Of a DNA stretch of 64,000 nt, positions 11,464 to 18,216 are shown one piece after another. Below the pieces are notes generated by a model. It ran no database searches. It had not been told where the DNA came from and saw nothing but the letters and a program-made list of their open reading frames with translations. Source of the DNA: Lumbricus rubellus. Its lineage: Eukaryota > Annelida > Clitellata > Crassiclitellata > Lumbricidae. Every line of letters starts with the position of its first letter. Within the stretch, counting starts at the first letter, position 1. Both the position numbers and the translations under genes were made by a program. The stretch covers positions 58,253,766 through 58,317,765 of the forward strand of contig OX243811.1 of assembly GCA_945859605.1 (NCBI GenBank). The letters are read 5' to 3'.

Positions 11464-11793
11464 ATGTCTGCACCCATAGAGGAGAAGTTTGAGAAACTCA
11501 AACTGCTTAAAGAGTCTTCGCCTAAAGTAAGGAAACAGATTTTGAAAGACTGTAATTCTTCTCTGCTTTGCTGTCTTTGCGAGTGTGCAATCAACATTTT
11601 AAAAGGCACGGTACCTTTAAAAGAGGGTCAGAAGAAAAGACTTGCTCGCTTCAAACACAAGTTGAGAAAACTTGCATCGAAAAAGACTCGACGAAAAATT
11701 AAAAAGCGTATAGTACAGACTGGTGGATTCATAGGTGCATTACTGACTCCTGTGCTTTCTTTTCTGGGTACGCTGCTAAGTAATAAAATATAG
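11464..11793 (+). CDS. Small basic protein with glycine-rich hydrophobic C-terminus (Polinton ORF3)
   Basis: 109 residues from the ATG at 11464, preferred over upstream in-frame starts because those overlap the ATPase and because a TATAAAG lies at 11424-11430. The protein has a cysteine cluster (LLCCLCEC), a strongly basic middle (KK, RK and RR pairs) and a hydrophobic C-terminus, GGFIGALLTPVLSFLGTLL, able to enter or cross a membrane. Proteins of this layout recur in invertebrate Polinton-like elements as conserved unknowns; I do not know a tested function. A membrane-active or core-binding virion protein is an inference. The stop is separated from the next ATG by one base. Confidence 0.7.
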   Translation: MSAPIEEKFEKLKLLKESSPKVRKQILKDCNSSLLCCLCECAINILKGTVPLKEGQKKRLARFKHKLRKLASKKTRRKIKKRIVQTGGFIGALLTPVLSFLGTLLSNKI

Positions 11794-11794
11794 T

Positions 11795-12469
11795 ATGGAA
11801 CACACGAAGAAGATGGTTTTAGTGGAACCCAGACAGATAGAAAAATGGAAAGAGACTATGCTAGACAAAACATTATCTAGATTGGATACACAGATGTACG
11901 ACATTCTGCATAGGAATATTGCAGACGATGATAAAGCCAAACTGTACACCAACAGTTTGAGTCGATACTTACACATTGACAAACCCAGCGTAGTTACCAA
12001 GTTCGATTCCAAAGAAGACGCAGCGGAAGCGGCGGCGGCGGCGGCGGCGGCGGGCGACCCCAACAAATCTAGCAGCAGCAGCAGCAGCAGCAGTATAGAG
12101 TCGCAAGTCTTGGAAACGGTGCCAAAGAAATGGAAAACTCAAGCTGCTAGACTCTTGTCACACATGAAGAGCAATCCCGACGTGTCTTGGACTTCTAAAG
12201 GCGAACTTATTTTAAAGGATGCAACTATTCCGAAAACTCACATGGTCGATTTGGTCAACGATCTTATGAGAAAACGTACGACGGCCTCCCCACCCACCGG
12301 TTGGCGACTCTTGGCAGAAGCTCTGAAAGACTCAAACATACCTCGTGAGTTGATTGGAAATCAAGAACGTTGGACGTATATTAATAACCCAATCGAAGAA
12401 TCCTCATCACTTACACCAAAGAACATTCTTGGAAAGCAGCAAAGTCTGGCGAGTTGGATAACTTACTGA
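11795..12469 (+). CDS. Conserved Polinton protein of unknown function with Ala and Ser runs (ORF4)
   Basis: 224 residues. The N-terminal part (about 1-75) is charged and probably helical. Residues about 77-100 are a low-complexity spacer made of an alanine run from (GCG)n and a serine run from (AGC)n, both prone to slippage. The C-terminal part (about 105-224) looks folded: a GELILKD element, a MVDLVNDLMRKR helix, then an LLAEALKDSNIPRELI segment that resembles a DNA-binding helical domain in outline only. It is placed directly before the integrase with four bases between stop and start. I do not recognise the function; similar proteins accompany integrases in related elements. Confidence 0.7.
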   Translation: MEHTKKMVLVEPRQIEKWKETMLDKTLSRLDTQMYDILHRNIADDDKAKLYTNSLSRYLHIDKPSVVTKFDSKEDAAEAAAAAAAAGDPNKSSSSSSSSSIESQVLETVPKKWKTQAARLLSHMKSNPDVSWTSKGELILKDATIPKTHMVDLVNDLMRKRTTASPPTGWRLLAEALKDSNIPRELIGNQERWTYINNPIEESSSLTPKNILGKQQSLASWITY

Positions 12470-12473
12470 TCGC

Positions 12474-13508
12474 ATGGAGTCGTACTTTGATCCAAAGACA
12501 CCTGGTAGTTTTGCAGGCGTGTCATCCTTTCAAAGACATCTTAGTGGTACATTTAAAAATAAAGACGTTAAAAATTGGTTGACCAAACAAGATGCGTACA
12601 CGTTACATAAACCCGTTAGATTGAACTTTAGGCGACGAAAGACTTTCTCTGTTGGTATTTGCGATCTTTGGCAGGCCGATCTGGCCGATCTTTCAGCACT
12701 GTCGAAATATAATGATAAAAATAAATATATTTTAACCTGCATAGACGTCTTTTCTAAATATGCTTGGGCGGTACCCCTTAAATCAAAGTCCGGTGCGGAC
12801 CTGACCGAGGCATTTTCAAACATTCTTACAGACAAACAGCCGGCCAATCTACAAACTGACAAGGGAACAGAGTTCCTTAATAAAACCTTTCAAAATCTGC
12901 TACGCAAAAATGCCATTCGCTTTTACACATCTGAAAATAGCGACATAAAGGCCTCTGTAGTCGAACGATTCAATAGAACCCTCAAGACGAAGATGTGGAA
13001 ATACTTTACTTATAAGAATACTTATAGGTACATGGACATTTTACAAGATCTCGTACATTCATATAACCACACATACCATAGAAGTATAGGTATGGCGCCC
13101 ATTGAGGTTTCTAAGGAAAATGAAAATAGTATTATAAAACGTTTGTATGGTGAAAAGAAACGACCACACAATTGGAAATATGAGGTGAACGACAAGGTAA
13201 GAATAGTAAAGGCTAGGATAGCTTTTCAAAAGGGATATTTACCAACCTGGTCGACAGAAATTTTTAAAATTATAAGACGTGTGCCTACCGATCCAGTACC
13301 ATACGAAGTGGAAGATTTGGCTGGCGAACAGATAAAGGGCAAATTCTACGAATTTGAGTTGCAGAGAATTTTAAAGGAGGACGATGTTTACACGGTTGAA
13401 AAATTTTTGAAAAGTCGTAAGCGGGGCGGCAAGACTGAATACTTTGTAAAGTGGAAAGGCTATGACACTAAATTCAACTCTTGGACACACGATATATTCA
13501 AAGTTTAG
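12474..13508 (+). CDS. Retroviral-type integrase with chromodomain (Polinton ORF5)
   Basis: 344 residues. The rve catalytic core carries the DDE triad: D69 in WQADLADLS, D129 in LQTDKGTEF and E164 in SVVERFNRT, with 34 residues between the second Asp and the Glu. The C-terminus (about 302-344) is a chromodomain-like segment with EYFVKWKGY and NSW. Integrases of this class make the 6-bp staggered insertion seen at the element ends. The chromodomain presumably steers integration to chromatin marks, as known for chromoviral and Polinton integrases. The frame is intact and all three acidic residues are present. Confidence 0.95.
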   Translation: MESYFDPKTPGSFAGVSSFQRHLSGTFKNKDVKNWLTKQDAYTLHKPVRLNFRRRKTFSVGICDLWQADLADLSALSKYNDKNKYILTCIDVFSKYAWAVPLKSKSGADLTEAFSNILTDKQPANLQTDKGTEFLNKTFQNLLRKNAIRFYTSENSDIKASVVERFNRTLKTKMWKYFTYKNTYRYMDILQDLVHSYNHTYHRSIGMAPIEVSKENENSIIKRLYGEKKRPHNWKYEVNDKVRIVKARIAFQKGYLPTWSTEIFKIIRRVPTDPVPYEVEDLAGEQIKGKFYEFELQRILKEDDVYTVEKFLKSRKRGGKTEYFVKWKGYDTKFNSWTHDIFKV

Positions 13509-13548
13509 CTTCACATTCTTGCAGTCTGACACACAAGCAGTAACGACA

Positions 13549-14409
13549 ATGTCGCACTTCTATCTTACTCTTCCAAGCAATTCTTCAATGTCCCATTTCC
13601 CCGACAATACAACCACACACTTTACAACGAAATTGGAAAATGCAATTTCCCTCTCCGGACGCTGGGAAGCTGCTTTGACAGAGCTGCAATATCCATATAC
13701 ATGGTACAATGTGCAAGGCGAGCAGGGCAACTTTATCTATAACCAAATTCCTAAAAGAACAGACCCCAATGCTGAGTGGTATTCTGTACATGAATTGTGT
13801 CATGTCCCTGCCGGCTATTACGAAAGCGTGGAAGATATAGTTCATACAGTGAACGAGAAAATAGAGTCTGCGGCCAAATTGCATTCGCTCGTCCGACATC
13901 CAAAATTTGAATACGACAAAGTAACGAAAAGACTTACGGGTAAAATAAGTCTCGCTACAAGCGTAGGATTCTCTTCGCACCTGTGCGATATTTTTGGCAT
14001 AGGAGAAAATCAGAAAGTTATCGAAAATTTCGATTACGGTCGCTATGTATACGAAAGTAGATACGAAGATTATATCAAAGCATGGGACGAGATGCCCGAC
14101 AAGGAATGGATTTCCCAGAAGACCTGCAATATAAATCCAGCATTTTCATACGTGTACGTGTATTGTAATATTTTGGAAACTGTGGCTCTTGGTGATGCGA
14201 AAGCGCCTTTGCTACGCATAGTTGATATAACTGGTAAAAGCGGTGACACTGTGCATGTCATGTACAAAAATGCAATATACGTACCGCTTCAGCAAAAGTC
14301 TTTCGATTCTATAGAGATATATATGAGAGGTGACAATGACAAGTCTATACCATTCGAGTCTGGGAAGTCGCTCGTTATACTTCATTTCAGACAGTGCGCC
14401 AATATATAA
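13549..14409 (+). CDS. Virion-type protein, first of two tandem paralogues (Polinton ORF6)
   Basis: 286 residues from the ATG at 13549, chosen because the N-terminus then aligns with the next gene: both begin with M-(S/A)-HFYLTLPSNSSM. Both also share HFTT(K/R)LENAISLSG, the TW turn, a PAGYYE motif and a C-terminal KAPLLRIV block followed by YVPLQQK. No transmembrane segment is seen and the protein is beta-rich in appearance. Homologues occur as unnamed proteins in invertebrate Polinton-like elements. From position between integrase and capsid genes and from size, a minor capsid, penton or vertex role is likely, but this is inference. The next ATG is two bases after the stop. Confidence 0.65.
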   Translation: MSHFYLTLPSNSSMSHFPDNTTTHFTTKLENAISLSGRWEAALTELQYPYTWYNVQGEQGNFIYNQIPKRTDPNAEWYSVHELCHVPAGYYESVEDIVHTVNEKIESAAKLHSLVRHPKFEYDKVTKRLTGKISLATSVGFSSHLCDIFGIGENQKVIENFDYGRYVYESRYEDYIKAWDEMPDKEWISQKTCNINPAFSYVYVYCNILETVALGDAKAPLLRIVDITGKSGDTVHVMYKNAIYVPLQQKSFDSIEIYMRGDNDKSIPFESGKSLVILHFRQCANI

Positions 14410-14411
14410 AA

Positions 14412-15236
14412 ATGGCACATTTCTATCTCACCTTACCAAGCAACAGTTCGATGAATTTTTACGCAGACAATACTGTAACACACTTTACCACCCGGTTGGA
14501 GAATGCCATTTCTCTAAGTGGTGACTGGGAAGTTGGTTTACTCGAAGTCCAATACCCTCATACGTGGAACAATTTAGGTAGAAACGAAGGTAGAATATCG
14601 TATATGCACGTCAAGTTTAACGGCAATGGTGCCATGCGTCCCGATCCCATGCATAAAAGAACGCGTTTGCCGGCCGGCTACTATGAAACGCCGCTTCACC
14701 TTATCGATTCCATAAACAATTTTATAAGTCTTGCTGCCGACGAAATGAAGTTGGAGAAATTTCCAAAATTCAAATACGATGCTGTAACTAAAAAAGTCGA
14801 GGGTGTTATAAATAAAGGTACAAACATACAATTTTCGCAAGCAATATCTTCGATGCTTGGCATCGATGTGCACCAAACACCCATTCTCAATTACCACGAG
14901 GACAACAATCACATTCTTGAATTCGTAGGCGACAACGCCTGCGATATAAATAGAGGCTTTTCTTCTCTGTACATTTATTGTAACGTACTTGAACAAGTGC
15001 CTGTTGGAGATACGAAGGCTCCATTGTTGAGAATTGTAAACGTTAGTGGGAAAAGTGGTGACAGCGTGCGTACGACTTACGAAAAGCCCATCTACGTACC
15101 ACTACAGCAGAAGAATTTCGACTCTATCGAAGTAGATATAAGGACCGACACGGGCCTTCCTGTCCCATTCGAAAGCGGAAAGTGCATACTCACACTACAC
15201 TTCCGCCATTGCAAGATACCTTACCTTTTACAATGA
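14412..15236 (+). CDS. Virion-type protein, second tandem paralogue (Polinton ORF7)
   Basis: 274 residues. It is clearly homologous to the preceding gene end to end, with stronger conservation at the N-terminus and in the final 90 residues and a divergent middle. It lacks about a dozen residues of the ORF6 middle region (around 14050-14100). The start is fixed by alignment with ORF6 and lies next to an A/T-rich TATATAAAA stretch. The stop overlaps the start of the pVI-like gene by four bases. Duplication then divergence suggests two related subunits of one virion structure, for example a heteromeric vertex or spike; that role is inference. Confidence 0.65.
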   Translation: MAHFYLTLPSNSSMNFYADNTVTHFTTRLENAISLSGDWEVGLLEVQYPHTWNNLGRNEGRISYMHVKFNGNGAMRPDPMHKRTRLPAGYYETPLHLIDSINNFISLAADEMKLEKFPKFKYDAVTKKVEGVINKGTNIQFSQAISSMLGIDVHQTPILNYHEDNNHILEFVGDNACDINRGFSSLYIYCNVLEQVPVGDTKAPLLRIVNVSGKSGDSVRTTYEKPIYVPLQQKNFDSIEVDIRTDTGLPVPFESGKCILTLHFRHCKIPYLLQ

Positions 15237-15637
15237 AAAAACCATTTTGCTGCGATGCGAGCCGTTCGGCATACGAAGACTATTATATGCAACAGAGTGG
15301 CAATGGCATGTCTGTATTTCAAGGCGCTCGTCTTCAGCGCGGCCACGGCTTGGGTAGTATTCTTGGCGGACTCTTTAGAAATGCCTGGTCACTTATACAG
15401 ACTGGCGCTAAAGCGCTTGGCAAGCAGGTGCTGAGAACGGGACTCCAGATTGCCAACGATGTCGCCGACGGCGATCAGATCATGGACGCAGCCAAGCGCC
15501 GAGTCCCAGAAGGTATAAAGGCGTTTACAAGTTCAAACAATTTTAATACGCAGAGTGGCAGCGGACGAAAAAGACGTAAGAGATCGCTGAGAAGAAATAA
15601 GAAAAGAATCAAGGAAGACGTATTTGGCATAATTTAA
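15233..15637 (+). CDS. Adenovirus pVI/pX-like virion protein (Polinton ORF8)
   Basis: 134 residues from the ATG at 15233, preferred over an upstream in-frame start that overlaps ORF7. An N-terminal cysteine pair (FCCD) and a QSG-rich segment are followed by RGHGLGSILGGLFRN, an amphipathic glycine-rich helix, then AKALGKQVLRTG and a highly basic C-terminus (RKRRKRSLRRNKKR). This is the pattern of pVI/pX-type proteins of Polintons and adenoviruses: membrane-active and DNA-condensing, and commonly processed by the adenain-like protease. GLGSILGG and similar Gly sites are plausible cleavage points. The stop is one base before the capsid candidate. Confidence 0.7.
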   Translation: MKKPFCCDASRSAYEDYYMQQSGNGMSVFQGARLQRGHGLGSILGGLFRNAWSLIQTGAKALGKQVLRTGLQIANDVADGDQIMDAAKRRVPEGIKAFTSSNNFNTQSGSGRKRRKRSLRRNKKRIKEDVFGII

Positions 15638-15638
15638 A

Positions 15639-16961
15639 ATGGCGTTCGTTCATCCTCAGTCTTGCGAGTGTGCAAAAAGCGAATTGGACCTCTTTAGCGT
15701 GCCTGCTACGCAGACAAGCATAGAAGCCGGGTCGTACGTGGAATATAATCCAATAGCAACCATTTCGCAGGGTACACCTATAGAATTTAGCATTACTGGC
15801 ACTGGGCAAGATTATTTAGATCTGTCAAACACTCAGCTGTACGTAAGAGCCTCTATCGTACGAGCGAATAATGATGCTACAGATGCTGGCGACCACGTTG
15901 GACCTGTCAACCTTTTCTTACACAGCCTATTTTCAGAAGTAGACATAACTTTAAACGACACATTGGTTACGGCTTCAAACAACACGTATGCGTATCGCAG
16001 CTACTTGGAAACTCTACTCAGTTACGGCAGTTCAAGCAAAAATTCTCAACTCACCTCTGCATTATTTTACAAGGACACTGCCAGACGCTTTGAGGAAGCC
16101 AATCCCCACGACGATGCTGGTACAAACGTTGGATTCAAGAAGCGCAGTGCTCTGACCGACGAAGGACGTGTGGTCGATATGTTGGGCGGTATTCACAGCG
16201 ACCTCTTCTTTCAGGAACGCTTCTTGCCAAATGACATTAATATAAAAATTCGATTCGTGCGTAATAAGGACGCATTCTGTCTTATGTCTTTGGCTGTAGG
16301 GCCCACATACAAAGTAAAAATACTGGAATGCAAATTGTATGTCAGAAAAGTTAGACTAAGTCCCTCTGTCTTCCTTGCCCATGCTAAAGCATTGGAAATT
16401 GGAAATCTGAAATTTCCCATTCGCAGGGTTGTTTGCAAGACTTTTACAGTTCCTAGAGGCAATTTGGACGTGACACAGGAAAGCCTCTTCTCCGGTCAGC
16501 TCCCTACACGTATCGTATTTGGATGCATTGACAACGACGCATTCAACGGCACCTACACAAAAAGCCCATACAATTTCAAACACATGAACTTGTCTCAATT
16601 AAAAGTATATTTGGATGGGCAGCAGCAAAGTATAAAACCCCTGGAAACTAATTTTGCAACTGGTCAGTTTGTGAATGCCTATGCCTCACTCTTCATGGGC
16701 ACTGGTAAATGGCAGAGAAACGACGATAACGACATCTCCAGAGAAGATTACGCGAACGGGTATTGTCTGTACGCATTCGATTTAACGCCTGATCTGGCAG
16801 AAGGTGACCATTTCAATTTGGTCAAATCGGGCAATGTGCGTGTGGATATTAAGTTCTCTCAGGCTTTGGAAAGTACAATAAATGTCATCGCCTTTGCAGA
16901 ATTTGAAAATATTCTCGAGATTGACAGATCCCGAAACGTGATATTCGACTACAACAATTAG
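15639..16961 (+). CDS. Major capsid protein candidate, double-jelly-roll size class (Polinton ORF9)
   Basis: 440 residues, the largest ORF of the element. It begins MAFVHPQSCECAKSELDLF, contains a beta-rich N-terminal half (TISQGTPIEFSITGTG, LYVRASIV, VDITLNDTLV) and a second beta-rich half with DLFFQERFLPNDI and LYVRKVRLS. I recall this protein type as frequent unnamed predicted proteins in cnidarian and other invertebrate genomes, always near Polinton genes. Length, position and strand-rich halves agree with a double jelly-roll major capsid protein, but no alignment could be run. An alternative is a penton or other structural protein. Confidence 0.65.
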   Translation: MAFVHPQSCECAKSELDLFSVPATQTSIEAGSYVEYNPIATISQGTPIEFSITGTGQDYLDLSNTQLYVRASIVRANNDATDAGDHVGPVNLFLHSLFSEVDITLNDTLVTASNNTYAYRSYLETLLSYGSSSKNSQLTSALFYKDTARRFEEANPHDDAGTNVGFKKRSALTDEGRVVDMLGGIHSDLFFQERFLPNDINIKIRFVRNKDAFCLMSLAVGPTYKVKILECKLYVRKVRLSPSVFLAHAKALEIGNLKFPIRRVVCKTFTVPRGNLDVTQESLFSGQLPTRIVFGCIDNDAFNGTYTKSPYNFKHMNLSQLKVYLDGQQQSIKPLETNFATGQFVNAYASLFMGTGKWQRNDDNDISREDYANGYCLYAFDLTPDLAEGDHFNLVKSGNVRVDIKFSQALESTINVIAFAEFENILEIDRSRNVIFDYNN

Positions 16962-16968
16962 AGAAAAG

Positions 16969-17421
16969 ATGGACGGTATTACGATAGAAAATATTCTACG
17001 AAGAGATCCGAGATGCGCAGCCATGTTCGTGGGAGTTTTTGCGTGCAATCGTCTACCCAAGTGGATTAATACAAACAGACCTTCTATTTTTGTGTGCAAC
17101 ACAGATACGTACGGGCAGCCCGGTATCCACTGGGTTGTGTTGTATATCGAAAGCCCAAATTATGGAGAATTTTTCGATAGTTTGGGAAAACCGCCAGATG
17201 CACCATTCAGAACATTTTTACACAGGCATTGCACTCGTTGGATTTACACAAATAATCAAATTCAGAGTTTAATCAGTAGGCTGTGTGGACATTATTGTAT
17301 TTTTTATGCATTACATAGAAGTAGAGGACTAAATATAAATGCTGTTTGCAACAATTTCACAAGAGATACAGGCTTAAACGATTTTTTAGTTCATAGGTTT
17401 TTGCACGATATTAATAAATAA
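16969..17421 (+). CDS. Adenain-like cysteine protease (Polinton ORF10)
   Basis: 150 residues. Catalytic positions can be assigned: His54 in GIHWVVLY, Asp70 in FFDSLG, Gln99 seven residues before the nucleophile, and Cys106 in LCGHYC. This order and spacing match C5/Ulp1-type maturation proteases of adenoviruses and Polintons, which cut virion precursor proteins. The size is close to the minimum for the family. It is the last gene of the block; its stop overlaps two AATAAA signals (17413 and 17417). The frame is intact. Confidence 0.93.
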   Translation: MDGITIENILRRDPRCAAMFVGVFACNRLPKWINTNRPSIFVCNTDTYGQPGIHWVVLYIESPNYGEFFDSLGKPPDAPFRTFLHRHCTRWIYTNNQIQSLISRLCGHYCIFYALHRSRGLNINAVCNNFTRDTGLNDFLVHRFLHDINK

Positions 17422-17422
17422 A
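17413..17422 (+). terminator. Polyadenylation signal at the end of the Polinton gene block
   Basis: Overlapping AATAAATAAA supplies two AATAAA hexamers across the stop codon of the protease gene. No further ORF follows before the right end. Confidence 0.6.
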
Positions 17423-17568
17423 TGTGATTCAATTTTAAAGACTTGTGTTCTTTTCATGGTGTGTGTGTGAATGAAATTGCTACAATGATTTTAAAAGAGA
17501 GACTAAGAATGCGAATAAGAGTATTTGGTGGAAGAGAAGGACTATAATTATAGGGTTCCTAGAACAAT

Positions 17569-17679
17569 GCCCCACTCCAGTTAAGTGTTCCGTCCGCCGC
17601 GGTGTTTTGAAATGACAGTTATAGGGTAGTTCATACCCCCACTCCAGTTAAGTGTTCCGTCCGCCGCGGTGTTTTGAAA
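17569..17679 (+). repeat. Two direct copies of a 43-base unit near the Polinton right end
   Basis: CCCCACTCCAGTTAAGTGTT plus CCGTCCGCCGCGGTGTTTTGAAA occurs at about 17569-17612 and 17637-17679. It is far more G+C-rich than the surroundings and has no partner at the left end, so the two ends are not symmetrical here. Confidence 0.8.
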
Positions 17680-17753
17680 AGCCCAGTCCATTGTGTTCTG
17701 TGAGGTCCGGGGTTTTGGAACATCTTTCCATTGTGTTCTGGCAGTGGATGACG

Positions 17754-17837
17754 TCATTATTCCTTTGTGTTTTGATAACTAATTGCCGTTTTTAATGTCT
17801 TTTTAACGAGTTTTGTGCGCCGCTGTATCACACTACT
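17754..17837 (-). repeat. Right terminal inverted repeat of the Polinton
   Basis: Inverted relative to 9939-10022: the terminal 28 bases match with one substitution, then TTAACGAG, TTTTTAATG and TTGATAACTAATTG segments match with gaps. The duplicated target GAGGCC follows at 17838-17843. Confidence 0.85.
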
Positions 17838-17843
17838 GAGGCC

Positions 17844-18030
17844 TTTATGAAATTTCTCCAAACTTCTCTGCTTCTGATTGTTTCTCCGATCTCGGCTAAG
17901 CTGGCGCCCTTCTCTTTCAGGTCTTCTTTGATGTTATCTATCCATTTCAAGATACAAACCATCAAATGTTGTCTGTGCATTTGACATTGAGACAGCGTGT
18001 CTGCTAATGTCGTGTGTGTGTTTGAAACCA
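17844..18030 (-). mobile_element. LINE ORF2 C-terminal remnant split by the Polinton
   Basis: On the minus strand an open frame runs with WIDNIKEDLKEKG and SREVWRNFI, the typical end of CR1/L2/RTE-like ORF2 (W-I/M-D-x-I/V-KEDL, then R-x-x-WR). The frame reaches the Polinton border, and the matching downstream piece, with a stop and an arginine-rich and GA-rich trailer, lies left of the Polinton at about 9870-9938. The LINE was therefore present before the Polinton inserted. It is a 5'-truncated copy. Confidence 0.6.
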
Positions 18031-18216
18031 ATATTCAACCATACAGACAATGGATTTGCACCTGAAATCACGTCTGTTTCACATTTCGTTTATAACGTGT
18101 AGGCTACCTCAATAATATTTAAACTGTCAGTAAACCTAAGTGAATTGTGTCTCATCGCTATTATATTAATTCATTCGCTTTAAGTAGAGTCTATAGGCTG
18201 TGGTCTGTTGATTTAG

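Larger units (their letters stand above)
9939..17837 (+). mobile_element. Complete Polinton/Maverick-like element (7,899 bp) without PolB
   Basis: The element begins AGTAGTGTGATACAGCGG and ends with its inverted complement, flanked by the exact 6-bp duplication GAGGCC. Ten intact ORFs, all on the plus strand and mostly 1-40 bases apart, encode the Polinton virion and integration set: packaging ATPase, retroviral-type integrase, adenain-like protease, capsid candidates and a pVI-like protein. Classical Polintons are 15-20 kb and carry a protein-primed DNA polymerase B; no ORF here has polymerase motifs and there is no unassigned space large enough for one. Intact frames and a perfect duplication point to recent mobility. 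The TAGGCCTA palindrome so common in the host flanks is not seen inside. It may be a compact non-autonomous element helped by relatives, or a lineage with another way to replicate. Confidence 0.93.

Noticed and set aside
13585..14996. Long minus-strand frames opposite Polinton ORFs 6 and 7
   Set aside because: Shadows of the plus-strand genes, which have paralogy and compact spacing in their favour.
9939..17837. DNA polymerase B or helicase in the Polinton
   Set aside because: All ORFs were examined; none has exonuclease or polymerase motifs, and non-coding space is only the two ends.
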